From an uncultured Pirellulaceae bacterium (GTDB lineage Bacteria > Planctomycetota > Planctomycetia > Pirellulales > Pirellulaceae): a stretch of 55,215 bases of DNA. The notes below the pieces were generated by a model. The model ran no database searches, had not been told where the DNA came from, and saw nothing but the letters and a program-made list of their open reading frames with translations. Of this stretch, positions 45,201 to 54,492 are shown piece after piece (within the stretch, counting starts at the first letter, position 1; the number at the start of each line of letters is the position of its first letter). The stretch lies in NCBI GenBank assembly GCA_938010615.1, contig CALLUY010000088.1, positions 1 through 55,215 on the forward strand, in the 5' to 3' direction. Position numbers and translations under genes: made by a program.

Positions 45201-46415
45201 GTGACTTCAAATAACTTGGCACGAACCAACAATCAAAGTATCTCGAGGGTTATCGAAGTCATTCGTATCCATCGAGAAGTAAGCCGTCGCTTGATCGCAA
45301 AAGAGACAGGACTTTCGACGCCAAGCATCACGCGGCTCGTCAACGAATTGATTTCCGCTGGCATTCTTTCTGTAGGCGAATCTTCTGAGGGAGAAGGCGC
45401 TGGCCCGGGCAGACCTGCCAGCGTTGTGAAACTCGATCCGAACTACTGCTGTGTGATTGGTGTCGATGTCGGCGAACATGTTACACAGACTGCGATCGGC
45501 GACATGAGCGGGACGATCAAACATTCTTCTCGAACCCCTTTGAATGCTGAGGTCGGAGGAACCGTAGCGCTCACAAGCATTCTCAACGCGATCAATGAGA
45601 TTCGCGATCTCTATGCTGCGACATTCTCTGATGAAGTGCCACCTTTGAAAGCGATCACGGTTGGCGTACCAGGAACGGTTGACCCGAAATCGTTCCGGGT
45701 TGTCAAAGCTCCATTGGTCAACGGTTGGACAGACTTTGACCTAAAAGAACAATTGGAAGCAAAAATTCCTGATGTCTCGATTCGAATCGTCAACGACATC
45801 AATGCGGCCGCGATCGGCGAGTCCGCATTGGGAGTCGCCAAAGGTTTCGACGACTTTGTTTTTGTTTCGGTGCGACGAGGAATCGGAGCCGGCATCTTTA
45901 TCAATGGGAAGCTCTTTCAGGGGCACGCAGGTTTCGCCGGGGAATTGGGCAAAATGGTTTTTGACCCAGATTTCAAATATTCAGACGTCAAAGGCATGGG
46001 GCACCTCGAAACGCTATACGGTGAAGCCCCAATGCTTGAACAGGCGATCGAACGCGGCGTAAAATTTGAAACGTCAGATTCGTCCAAGCCTCGATTACGA
46101 ACCTTGTCGTTGGCAGCGGCAAACGGTGACGCGAATGCGATTGAGATCTTGAAAATGGCGCTCAAGAATTACGGCGTCGCGATTGCGAACATCGCGAGCC
46201 TGCTGGACCCATCGATCATCGTCGTTGGCGGAGATATCGATCCCGTCATGGAAATGACCGTTGCGGAACTCACGAAGACGATCGGGCATTTGATTCCATC
46301 GCCACCCAAAATTGCTGGTTCAACGTTAGGTGAACAGGCGGTTCTTCAAGGTACGTTTTATCAAGCCCACAAGGACGCTTGTGACTTGATGCTGAGCGGT
46401 GAAACGGTTCAATAG
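45201..46415 (+). CDS. ROK family protein with N-terminal HTH
   Basis: This 404-residue protein starts with GTG (45201). Residues 15-60 form a winged helix (R-L-I-A-K-E-T-G-L-S-T-P-S-I). The ROK actin-like fold follows, with V-I-G-V-D-V-G near residue 88, V-N-D-I-N-A-A-A near 197 and V-G-G-D-I-D near 340. ROK repressors sense sugars. The zinc site is altered: the usual E-I-G-H reads E-L-G-K and the usual C-x-C-G-x-x-G-C is absent (K-G-M-G-H-L-E-T). The protein may thus be a sugar sensor without kinase zinc. No obvious target operon is adjacent. Confidence 0.85.
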   Translation: MTSNNLARTNNQSISRVIEVIRIHREVSRRLIAKETGLSTPSITRLVNELISAGILSVGESSEGEGAGPGRPASVVKLDPNYCCVIGVDVGEHVTQTAIGDMSGTIKHSSRTPLNAEVGGTVALTSILNAINEIRDLYAATFSDEVPPLKAITVGVPGTVDPKSFRVVKAPLVNGWTDFDLKEQLEAKIPDVSIRIVNDINAAAIGESALGVAKGFDDFVFVSVRRGIGAGIFINGKLFQGHAGFAGELGKMVFDPDFKYSDVKGMGHLETLYGEAPMLEQAIERGVKFETSDSSKPRLRTLSLAAANGDANAIEILKMALKNYGVAIANIASLLDPSIIVVGGDIDPVMEMTVAELTKTIGHLIPSPPKIAGSTLGEQAVLQGTFYQAHKDACDLMLSGETVQ

Positions 46416-46419
46416 CCGT

Positions 46420-47136
46420 TCACTTAATCAACTTTTTCGCTCGCGAGAAAACGGAATCGAACATCTTTTCCGTCAGTCGACCAGTAAAAGTATTTTGCTG
46501 GCTGGGATGGTAGCTGGCCAGAATCCACACTCCATTTGAAAAACGAAACTCCGCGCCGTGGCAAAATTTCGGCGGCTTCTCCTCACTTCCATCGAACCAA
46601 TTCAGCTCTTTCGCCAGCCGCAAAATTTCCATCCAAGCGAGCCGCCCAAGTGCGACAACGACTTTGGGTTGGACTTGAGAAACCGTTTGCTCAAGAAACG
46701 GCTGACAATTCGCCACCTCCTCGCGGCTCGGCTTATTGTCCGGAGGTGCACACAAACAAACATTGCTAACCACGGCGTTGATCAGCTCAAGTCCATCCTC
46801 GCGATCAATTGATTCGGGCTGAGAAGCAAACCCCGCTTTGTGCATCGCACGATAGAGCCAATCGCCACTTCGATCGCCCGTGAACATACGGCCCGTTCGA
46901 TTCGCACCGTGGGCTCCGGGAGCAAGACCCATGACCAGTAGTCCCGCACGACCGTCGCCGAAATTCTTGACCGGCTTACCCCAGTATTTTTGATCCGCGT
47001 ACGCTTTGCGTTTCTTCACGGCGATCGCTTTACAATGCGCAATCAGCCGAGGACATTTCTTGCAACGCACAATGCGTCGCTGTAGCAACAGCCATTGTTC
47101 GGCTGGGTCTTTCGATGCCTTCTTACGCTTCGCCAT
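46420..47136 (-). CDS. Uracil-DNA glycosylase family 5
   Basis: This base-excision repair enzyme of about 238 residues removes uracil from DNA. Iron-sulfur cysteines begin with C-K-K-C-P near residue 23. Motif A is G-L-A-P-G-A-H-G-A-N-R-T-G-R near residue 68, and motif B is S-Y-H-P-S-Q-Q-N-T near residue 210, as in family 5 (UdgB). The long frame opens at 47226, but the ATG at 47136 (M-A-K-R-K-K-A-S) overlaps the stop of the upstream membrane gene by 14 bases. The two are probably cotranscribed. Confidence 0.88.
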   Translation of the reverse strand: MAKRKKASKDPAEQWLLLQRRIVRCKKCPRLIAHCKAIAVKKRKAYADQKYWGKPVKNFGDGRAGLLVMGLAPGAHGANRTGRMFTGDRSGDWLYRAMHKAGFASQPESIDREDGLELINAVVSNVCLCAPPDNKPSREEVANCQPFLEQTVSQVQPKVVVALGRLAWMEILRLAKELNWFDGSEEKPPKFCHGAEFRFSNGVWILASYHPSQQNTFTGRLTEKMFDSVFSRAKKLIK

Positions 47137-48004
47137 CGTCCAACGCAGAATTGTCTTGCATGTACTTGCTCTTGATCTTTCGGTATCGCCACTCGAGCAA
47201 AACCATGAACACCACGATGATCGCAATCCCGACCAGTTTTAACTTCCAATCGTTGGCAACGAGCTTATTTACCTGTTTGGCAAATCCGAACATGATCGAA
47301 TTGCCGATCAGACTGCCGATCAGCACGCCACCGACTGTCGCCCAGCGACTCAAACCCAAAATACGTCCAAAGATCGAACCGCCGATACTTCCCGTCGTCG
47401 ACGTTGGAAAAATGACAAATCCGATCAACCCCAAGAAAGCCATCCGTTTGATCCACGGCTGCGAATCCATGAAGAACTTTCCATCCCAAACCAGCATCGC
47501 CAACTTTGGGCCAATCTTGGGAATGCGAAACAGGACGCCCATGTGAAACGTCACGAAAAGCGCCGTCATGAAGTCCATGTACGTTACCATGCAGAACAGT
47601 TCGCTAGGCCGCATGGCGATAAGGTTGTCTGCCGTTGCTGCTTCGACTCCGCCGAGCAAAATAAACCGTCCTGCGACAAAGAAAGTGAACAGCGATTGGC
47701 TGATGACCTTCATCGCATAGCCCGGGCCGTGGACGAGCCAGAGCACCGCAAGGATGATCGCTGTCACGACCACCGGCGCCAACAAGGTGGCTCTCCAGAG
47801 GATCGGCCGTTCAGCACGAAACTGCTTTTCGAATCCTGAAAACATCGAGTGCAGTTGATCGCGCAACTGCTCCGCATTCTCCGCAAGCTCGACGGACTCT
47901 TCTGGCGGCTCGTAAGGATTTTCGGTTTTTGAAGATTCCGAAAGCTGTTCCATAAATCGCTTTTCAAATAGTGGCGACAACTCGCCGGGTACGAACCAAC
48001 CCAA
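47123..48004 (-). CDS. Membrane protein, small multidrug export-like
   Basis: This 293-residue protein has a charged N-terminal segment to about residue 70, which may start at the ATG at 47953 instead. About six hydrophobic segments follow. A late F-P-T-S-T-T-G-S-I-G-G-S-I-F-G-R and a G-V-L-I-G-S-L-I-G-N-S resemble the PF06695 small multidrug export family (P-G-T-G-A-W and G-V-L-I-A-G motifs). A basic tail is near the end (R-Y-R-K-I-K-S-K). The family assignment is tentative. It precedes the glycosylase gene, with overlap. Confidence 0.6.
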   Translation of the reverse strand: MGWFVPGELSPLFEKRFMEQLSESSKTENPYEPPEESVELAENAEQLRDQLHSMFSGFEKQFRAERPILWRATLLAPVVVTAIILAVLWLVHGPGYAMKVISQSLFTFFVAGRFILLGGVEAATADNLIAMRPSELFCMVTYMDFMTALFVTFHMGVLFRIPKIGPKLAMLVWDGKFFMDSQPWIKRMAFLGLIGFVIFPTSTTGSIGGSIFGRILGLSRWATVGGVLIGSLIGNSIMFGFAKQVNKLVANDWKLKLVGIAIIVVFMVLLEWRYRKIKSKYMQDNSALDDGEA

Positions 48005-48290
48005 ATGGAAGTTCGCGTTTGCCTCAAAATAAAATCAGCACGGCCGTTCTGCTCGACCAGCGCCGCGTGATTCTAGCCGGAATCCTCTAAAAAAGGTACT
48101 TCCTACGCCACGATGCAGTCATCCAGCGACCAATTGTATTTTCAGCGGTGATTTATTCGACATGATCCCGCCAACACCGCAAAATACACTGATCATGGCA
48201 TCTGGAATTGAAGCCCACGCCTCGTGAAAAATCTAGGTTTATCACGTAGAATCCCGATTCAACCAATCGACGATTTAACTCCCAACCGAC

Positions 48291-49706
48291 ATGACTCCTT
48301 TCCAGATCACTGCGATCATCATTACCTTGTCGGCGTTGTTCGGGTTTCTCAATGTTCGATTTTTAAAATTGCCCAATACGATTGGGCTCATGATCATCGC
48401 GATCGCATTTTCATCCGTTCTTTTCCTGACGCGAATACTGTGGCCGGAGTCTTCTTTTGCCGTTGATTTTGCCAGAGACTTGATGCAACGAGTCCAGTTT
48501 GGCGAACTGTTGCTGGATGTGATGCTCGGATTTCTGCTCTTCGCCGGAGCGATGCACACGAACTTCGACCAACTAAAAGTTCAACGTTGGCCGGTTCTCG
48601 TTTTCGCAACGCTGGGAGTTCTCGCTTCAACGTTTCTGGTCGGTCTACTGGTTTGGATCGTGTTCGGATTGCTGGGCTTGGAGCTGAAGTTTATTCACTG
48701 TCTCCTTTTCGGCGCATTGATTTCGCCAACGGATCCGATCGCCGTGCTCGGAATTTTGAAACAGGCCGGCGTTCCAAAGAAACTGGAAACAAAGATCGTC
48801 GGAGAGTCACTTTTCAACGATGGCGTCGGCGTTGTAATTTTCCTGACGATCTTCACGATCGCAACAGGTCACCACCCGGGAGCTCACTCTGCCGTCGAAC
48901 ATGCGAAAACCGAAGTTGCTCACGTTGAACATGTCGATGACGCCGACCACGCCGACCACGCCGACCACGCCGATCACGATCACAAAGAAGAAGCCTCAGG
49001 CGACGAACACGGCACGGCAACGACGATCTCTGGAGTCGCAGAACTATTCGGAAAAGAAGTGCTCGGCGGCATTCTGCTGGGACTCGCTTTTGGTGCCGCA
49101 ACCTTTTGGTTACTCAGAACGATCGATGACTATGAAATCGAAGTCATGATCACGCTGGCCTGCGTTTTCGGCGGAAGTGCATTGGCGTCGTGGCTGCATG
49201 TTTCGGCACCGCTGGCGATGGTCGTCGCGGGACTCGTCGTCGGAAACGACACCGTTCGCGGCACTTCGATGTCGCAGCAAACCGAACTGTACGTCGACAA
49301 GTTCTGGGAACTGGTTGATATTTTGCTCAACGCGATCCTGTTTGTATTGATCGGCTTTGACTTGTTGCTAATCGAGTTCGATCGGATCTATTTGATCGCA
49401 GGGTTGATTGCGATCGTGATCGTTCTGTTCAGTCGTTTCTTTTCACTATTGCTTCCGGTACGATTTTTCGCGAAGAAACTCGACTTCGTTCCGCACACCA
49501 CCACCATCATGACTTGGGGCGGACTTCGCGGCGGAATTTCGATCGCACTGGCAATGGCGTTGCCGGACGAGTGTCGCGAACTTTTCCTGACGGTGACTTA
49601 TGCGGTGGTTGTATTTTCAATCGTCGTGCAAGGACTGTCCGTCGGGCCGATCGCGAGGAAACTAATTGGCATCGAAAGCCTGCCTGACGACGATGACGAT
49701 CACTGA
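48291..49706 (+). CDS. CPA1-type sodium/proton antiporter
   Basis: This 471-residue inner-membrane protein has about 12 hydrophobic segments. The CPA1/NhaP signatures are S-P-T-D-P-I-A-V-L near residue 145 and G-E-S-L-F-N-D-G-V-G-V near residue 170. A His/Asp/Glu-rich cytosolic loop lies at about residues 200-245, with tandem D-H-A units encoded by 9-bp repeats near 48940-48978. It exchanges Na+ or K+ for protons. The loop could sense metal or pH. It is followed by the second copy of the 72-bp hairpin. Confidence 0.9.
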   Translation: MTPFQITAIIITLSALFGFLNVRFLKLPNTIGLMIIAIAFSSVLFLTRILWPESSFAVDFARDLMQRVQFGELLLDVMLGFLLFAGAMHTNFDQLKVQRWPVLVFATLGVLASTFLVGLLVWIVFGLLGLELKFIHCLLFGALISPTDPIAVLGILKQAGVPKKLETKIVGESLFNDGVGVVIFLTIFTIATGHHPGAHSAVEHAKTEVAHVEHVDDADHADHADHADHDHKEEASGDEHGTATTISGVAELFGKEVLGGILLGLAFGAATFWLLRTIDDYEIEVMITLACVFGGSALASWLHVSAPLAMVVAGLVVGNDTVRGTSMSQQTELYVDKFWELVDILLNAILFVLIGFDLLLIEFDRIYLIAGLIAIVIVLFSRFFSLLLPVRFFAKKLDFVPHTTTIMTWGGLRGGISIALAMALPDECRELFLTVTYAVVVFSIVVQGLSVGPIARKLIGIESLPDDDDDH

Positions 49707-49731
49707 ACCAACGAATCACTCGTTTAACGGC

Positions 49732-49803
49732 AAGCCGAAGTCTCGGTGGCATAGGCCTCTGGCCTGTGTTCTGCATGTCCACAAGCCAGAGGCTTATGCC
49801 ACC
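49732..49803. repeat. 72-bp hairpin repeat, copy 2
   Basis: Identical to 19273-19344 except for one base. It lies between the antiporter gene and mtnA, which run in the same direction. The remaining gap to 49900 holds nothing more that I see. Confidence 0.9.
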
Positions 49804-49900
49804 TCCCCAACTGCAACGACCCTAGAGTGACATCACCTTCATTGAACGGCATTGCCGCTAAACGAAACCCAAATTCACATCTATTTCACAAGAGAACACG

Positions 49901-50953
49901 ATGGCGAAACGCCCTGAAACAATTGAATGGATTGGCGAAACTGATGGCTATCTTTGTTTGATCGATCAAACACTGCTCCCCGTTGAACTAACACGAATCG
50001 ACTGCCGCGACGTAGAAACCGTCTGGGAGGCCATCAAGATGCTTCGCGTTCGAGGTGCTCCTGCGATCGGCATTGCTGCAGCCTACGGCGTGGTCGTTGG
50101 ACTGCAAACAGTTGACGACTCCGACCGTACCGGATTCGATTCTCGTTTCACAGAGGTTGCTGACTATCTTGCAACCAGTCGCCCGACGGCAGTGAACCTT
50201 TTCTGGGCGTTAGATCGATTGCGGAAACTCGTCGCCGACAACGGGTCCCTTTCGCCAACCGAAATGCGAACAAAAATCCTCGCCGAAGCCAAAGCCATCC
50301 ACGCCGAAGACCGCAAGATGTGTCATTCGATCGGCCGATTCGGCGCGGGTCTGCTTGAAAACGTCAGTGGAGTTTTGACGCACTGCAACGCTGGCGGATT
50401 GGCGACGGCAGAGTACGGCACGGCCCTTAGCGTGTTCTTCACAGCGCAGGATCAGGGTCATAACCTCCATGTATTCGTTGACGAAACGCGTCCGCTTCTT
50501 CAGGGTGCTCGCCTGACCGCTTGGGAGTTGATGCAACGTGACATCAAAGCCACGCTGATCTGTGATTCGATGGCGGCACAAGTGATGCGGGAGAAGAAGG
50601 TACAAGCCGTCGTTACGGGCGCCGATCGAATCGCCGCAAACGGTGACTCGGCCAACAAGATCGGCACTTATTCCATCGCTGTCCTTGCGAAAGCTCACGG
50701 GATTCCATTTTACATCGCCGCACCAAGCAGCACGTTTGATCTGTCGATCGAATCAGGCGATGAGATTCCAATCGAACTCCGTGCTGCGGTTGAAATCACC
50801 AACGGATTCGGAAAACAAACGGCTCCTGATGGCGTCGAGGTCTACAACCCTGCTTTTGACGTGACTCCGGCGGAATACATCGAAGCCATCATCACGGAAA
50901 AAGGAGTGATCAATCCGGTGACGAAAGAGAATGTCGTTTCGATGGTCGGCTAA
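49901..50953 (+). CDS. mtnA: S-methyl-5-thioribose-1-phosphate isomerase
   Basis: This 350-residue enzyme of the methionine salvage pathway isomerises methylthioribose-1-phosphate to the ribulose form. It carries R-G-A-P-A-I-G-I-A-A near residue 51, the catalytic C of T-H-C-N-A-G-G-L near residue 162, D-E-T-R-P-L-L-Q-G near 195 and the catalytic D of T-G-A-D-R-I-A near 240. The end is I-N-P-V-T. No other salvage genes are in the window. ATG preceded by AGAG. Confidence 0.95.
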   Translation: MAKRPETIEWIGETDGYLCLIDQTLLPVELTRIDCRDVETVWEAIKMLRVRGAPAIGIAAAYGVVVGLQTVDDSDRTGFDSRFTEVADYLATSRPTAVNLFWALDRLRKLVADNGSLSPTEMRTKILAEAKAIHAEDRKMCHSIGRFGAGLLENVSGVLTHCNAGGLATAEYGTALSVFFTAQDQGHNLHVFVDETRPLLQGARLTAWELMQRDIKATLICDSMAAQVMREKKVQAVVTGADRIAANGDSANKIGTYSIAVLAKAHGIPFYIAAPSSTFDLSIESGDEIPIELRAAVEITNGFGKQTAPDGVEVYNPAFDVTPAEYIEAIITEKGVINPVTKENVVSMVG

Positions 50954-51063
50954 AAGCCTTGCATAGTTCAGCGACTTCGGAAGTGTAAATAACATCAGCA
51001 GTTCACAGCCACATCAGTCTCGGTCTCCGAAGCAGTTTCGACAGTTCTTGCAAAAACACTGAC

Positions 51064-52239
51064 TCAACACAATATACCGCGTACGGATACGGCCAGATTT
51101 GAGCAACACCGACATGCGGACAAATAGTTCATGGGTGTTTTCGAAGATTTAAACACGGTCTTTGCTGCGTCAAACTTTTTTTCGGCTCCTGACGCCTTAT
51201 TCTTGTCCGCAATCCACAGGTCAAAAACATAGTGCAGGTACACGTTACTGAGCAGCGGTGAAATCACCGAACCCTGTGGCGAGCCTGCCTCCGTCTGAGA
51301 CCAGTTCCCTTCTTCGATAACCCCGGCATGAAGCCACTTGCGGATCAGCCGAAGTATTCGCCGGTCGCCGATTCGGTGCTCCAGAAATTTGATCAGCCAA
51401 TCATGGTCGATCGCGTCAAAAAAGCCTTCGATATCGGCGTCCAGTATCCAGTTCACCTTCTTTCTGGTGCTCGCAACACTCAACGCATCAAGCGCGTCAT
51501 GCTGACGACGACCGGGGCGGAAGCCATAGTTGAAACCCACGAAATCCTGCTCGTACACGCTTTGCAAAACCCATAGCAACGCTTTCTGGACTACTTTGTC
51601 TTCCAGCGATGCGATCCCCAGCAGCCGCTCGCGGCCATCGGGTTTCGGGATGCGTTTGCGCAGAGACGGTTTCGCGCGATAGCCTCCTCGGTGAATGCGA
51701 CCATGGAGGTCAACAAGGTTGTCCTCCAAATTTCGCTCGTAGTCGTGCCACGTTACGCCATCGATTCCCACGGCGGCGGACTTCTTCAAGTCGAAGAAAG
51801 CTTCCTCCAGCAGTTCGCGGTTGACGTGATGTAGTAGATTCACGAATCGGAGCGAGCTGTCCTTGCGGGCAGCTTCACGCACGCCGAACAATCCGAGTGA
51901 CTTACGCTGATTCCGGTTCTGCGACCGGGGCAAGTCGGATGGCTCGGCGTTCCTCTTGGTTGAGCCCCTTCCCTCCAAAGACTCCGCGGATGCTTCAGCA
52001 GCTGACGTGTCAGAATCTGACGTGTCAGAATCTGACGTGTCGGCTTCATCGTTGTTCGCCTTCTTCGACGGTACTATGGACTCATCTGAATTCCTGTTGG
52101 CGTTCATGTCAGACTTTCCGTCGGAGACGTTTTCTGACCGTCCCACCGATGCCCTTGCACACGACGCAGGCATGAGGATGGAAACCAACAGGACCTCCCG
52201 GTTCTCGCGATTGAGATGTCCATGCATGCACAGGGTCAC
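51064..52239 (-). pseudogene. ltrA: Truncated group II intron reverse transcriptase/maturase
   Basis: This 391-residue frame shows group II intron RT blocks in order: S-A-A-V-G-I-D-G-V-T-W, R-I-P-K-P-D-G-R-E-R, G-I-A-S-L-E-D-K-V-V-Q, G-F-R-P-G-R-R-Q-H, the first catalytic D in L-D-A-D-I-E-G-F-F-D, and A-G-S-P-Q-G-S-V-I-S-P-L-L-S. It then ends with unrelated residues (S-K-T-P-M-N-Y). The Y-A-D-D box (RT5), thumb, maturase and DNA-binding parts are missing, so it cannot reverse transcribe. A more likely start is the ATG near 52107. An in-frame S-D-T-S-D repeat (15-bp unit) lies at 52003-52042. Confidence 0.88.
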
Positions 52240-52492
52240 AGACTCCGCCGTGTCCGCAACTGCCTTGCCAATACGGCAGCTGCGATGTGGCCTTCTCCAA
52301 GTCAGGACAAGATCGGCACACGGAAGTGGTGATTTCGGAGCTCAATACCTGGCCTGCATTACCCTTCGCACGGACGCTTAAGACGAACCGGTTACCCGCT
52401 ACGCCCCTCCGCTGAAGGCCGAAGTGATTGGCTAAATCTTCTTCGTAAGAAACTTGCATTCTCTATCTCAATCCGGTTTAATCCCGGCACAC
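51185..52492 (-). mobile_element. 5' part of a group II intron
   Basis: On the minus strand a candidate 5' splice end GTGTGCC begins at 52492. The leader then carries a conserved non-protein open stretch (translation M-Q-V-S-Y-E-E-D-L-A-N-H, 52459 downward) that is a hallmark of such intron RNA, followed by the truncated RT gene. The 3' part (domains V-VI) is not found here; a different remnant of that kind is at 1737-1803. Confidence 0.65.
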
Positions 52493-52749
52493 CCTGACAC
52501 CTTTCTTTGTCCACTTTCTTTGTCACCCTTTGTTTTGAAGTTGACAATGATTAAGACCGTCGCTGTCCCGGTTTTCGCCCCGTCCCCGTTTTCGTGTTCG
52601 TTCCTTGTCGTTCCTGATATTCCGATTGCAACGATTTGTTCTCCAAAGCACTGGAAGAAATATGCGCTTGCGGAATCTATACGCTCAACAAATGTCTATT
52701 GAATGCTAGACCTTATGAAAGGCTTCAGTTCGAAATATAAGGCATTGAG

Positions 52750-53235
52750 ATGGACATGGAACTTGAACAGCCAATAGTGGCACATTCTGACACGTTGTCT
52801 GGCGAAGCAATGAATTGGCTGTTTTTCGGCATCCTTGCAATCCCGACTACCGTTGTAGCATTGGCTGTCTTTCTGTTGGATTGGCGTGCGATTGAAGAGT
52901 TGCCCAAGACTCAAGGATTTTCGTGTGTGTTAGCGGTGCTCTTAGTGACTATCCTGCTCGTATTAGCATATGTTTGGCTTTTCCCAGCCGTCGCGAGACG
53001 ATTGTTCCGAGGAGTTTATCGCGTAATTTTGTACGAAAATGGCCTCTCCATTTCCAACGGCCAAGGAAACAACGTGTGTTTTCTCTACACCGAATTCGAC
53101 GAAATCTCAATTAAAAAATTTGACAGCGAAATATGCCTTCGTTTTTTTAGAGAAGGTAGAGAGTGGGATTTTATTCTTCGCAAAAACAACAAAAAATTCC
53201 GCCGAGTAATTCAATTGGCGAACAAATTAAATTAG
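52750..53235 (+). CDS. Hypothetical protein with two membrane segments and PH-like tail
   Basis: This 161-residue protein has hydrophobic segments near residues 20-38 and 56-75. The soluble C-terminus (V-I-L-Y-E-N-G-L-S-I-S-N-G and F-L-Y-T-E-F-D-E-I) resembles bacterial PH-like modules such as DUF6585. It is convergent with the small minus-strand gene 53261-53638. The region 52493-52749 upstream of it shows no other supported gene. The assignment is tentative. Confidence 0.55.
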   Translation: MDMELEQPIVAHSDTLSGEAMNWLFFGILAIPTTVVALAVFLLDWRAIEELPKTQGFSCVLAVLLVTILLVLAYVWLFPAVARRLFRGVYRVILYENGLSISNGQGNNVCFLYTEFDEISIKKFDSEICLRFFREGREWDFILRKNNKKFRRVIQLANKLN

Positions 53236-53260
53236 ATGCAGAGCCCGCCCTTCATGGTTC

Positions 53261-53638
53261 CTAAATGTACTTAGCCTTCCCAAACACCTTTCCAAGATAA
53301 AAAAGTAACTTGTCCAATCCGCCAGCTGGTAGTCCAATTTTCGCTGACTGCAATGGCACTCGAATTGTCACAGCCTGTCCCACTCCTGCAGCACTACATG
53401 CCGTAAAAAATGCACCTGCACCAAGGATTGCAGTTACTCCTGAACTGTCACCAGCTAGGGAACCACTGAGGCCGAACCTTGTGTCTGAAAAGAAAAGTCC
53501 AGCCCCAATCAAAAGAGAAAATGCGCCGCATCGCGCTACGTTTGCGGTCGCGAGGCCTTGGTCCAAGCTTACTTGGACTTCATTTACAACAACGGTGCCT
53601 GTTGGGTCAGAAAATAATAGTGGACTATTGCTTCCCAA
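53261..53638 (-). CDS. Possible fragment of an RHS-type protein tail
   Basis: This 125-residue frame begins with TTG, right after an in-frame stop. It opens with G-S-N-S-P-L-L-F-S-D-P-T-G, the kind of sequence that closes RHS core domains. The rest is hydrophobic and Gly/Ala-rich with several predicted membrane stretches. The upstream RHS body is missing here. It may be a decayed tail or an unrelated small gene. Confidence 0.35.
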   Translation of the reverse strand: MGSNSPLLFSDPTGTVVVNEVQVSLDQGLATANVARCGAFSLLIGAGLFFSDTRFGLSGSLAGDSSGVTAILGAGAFFTACSAAGVGQAVTIRVPLQSAKIGLPAGGLDKLLFYLGKVFGKAKYI

Positions 53639-53703
53639 AGCGAAAAGGATAAAAAGGGGTCAGGTCTCTTTTCACGTGAAACGGTGTCCGTTAAACTTCT
53701 GTA

Positions 53704-54381
53704 ATGCCCCGAACACCCCGACATTGCCCTGCGGGTGAGATCTTTCATGTTCTCAATCGCGCTGTTGCTAGGCTTAAAATCTTTGAAAAGCCTGAGGATT
53801 ACGATGCGTTTATGCGAGTCGTCGACGAGACGGTTGCCATTGTTCCTCTTCCGATCATGAGCATGATCGCAATGCCCAACCACTGGCACTTCGTCGTGCA
53901 ACCGACCGACGACACTCAGGTCAGCGAGTTCTTTCGTCGGCTTACCGTGACGCATACGATGCGTTGGCATTCGCACTACAAGACCAGCGGGACAGGACAT
54001 CTCTATCAGGGCCGGTTCAAATCGTTTCCGGTTCAGGATGATGAGCACCTGCTCTGGCTGATGCGGTACGTGGAACGCAATGCTCTAAGAGCGAACTTTG
54101 TTGAATCAGCCGAAGACTGGAAATGGGGTTCGGCACATCTTCGTCGTCTGCCGAAAGCAAAACGTCCGACGTGGCTTCAATTGCCCAAAGAGGTAACACT
54201 GCCGCGAAATTGGCGGTCGTTGGTCAACAAACCGTTGACTGAAAAAGAATCCAAAGCGATCAAACGTTCCATCCGCCGCGGTACGCCCTTCGGTGATTCC
54301 AGTTGGGCGACTCAGAGTGCCGCGAGATTAGGACTGGAATCAACATTACGAGCCAGAGGCAGGCCTCGAAATGAGAACTGA
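53704..54381 (+). CDS. REP-associated tyrosine transposase (RAYT, IS200-like)
   Basis: This 225-residue protein has the HUH transposase core: M-P-N-H-W-H-F-V-V near residue 57 (HxH motif), then Y-Q-G-R-F-K-S near 100 and the catalytic Tyr in L-M-R-Y-V-E-R-N-A near residue 121. The end R-G-R-P is a family mark. RAYTs mobilise REP palindromes with single-stranded DNA activity. The upstream region has AAAAAGGGGTCAGGTCTC and a 12-bp palindrome TTTCACGTGAAA (53670-53681). A palindrome follows at 54432-54492. Confidence 0.9.
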   Translation: MPRTPRHCPAGEIFHVLNRAVARLKIFEKPEDYDAFMRVVDETVAIVPLPIMSMIAMPNHWHFVVQPTDDTQVSEFFRRLTVTHTMRWHSHYKTSGTGHLYQGRFKSFPVQDDEHLLWLMRYVERNALRANFVESAEDWKWGSAHLRRLPKAKRPTWLQLPKEVTLPRNWRSLVNKPLTEKESKAIKRSIRRGTPFGDSSWATQSAARLGLESTLRARGRPRNEN

Positions 54382-54431
54382 CGTTTGTTGTGTGGAGAGG
54401 TTGTGAGTTTATTTGCAATCGAAAGAACATC

Positions 54432-54492
54432 GTCGCCGTTCGCTCCGCGAAAGAACGAATGTGAACGCTACTTTCGCGGAGCGTACGGCGAC
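54432..54492. repeat. REP-like palindrome after the RAYT gene
   Basis: Arms GTCGCCGTTCGCTCCGCGAAAG (54432-54453) and CTTTCGCGGAGCGTACGGCGAC (54471-54492) are 22 bp with one mismatch and a 17-base loop. It begins 50 bases after the RAYT stop, as REP units often do. Confidence 0.88.
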
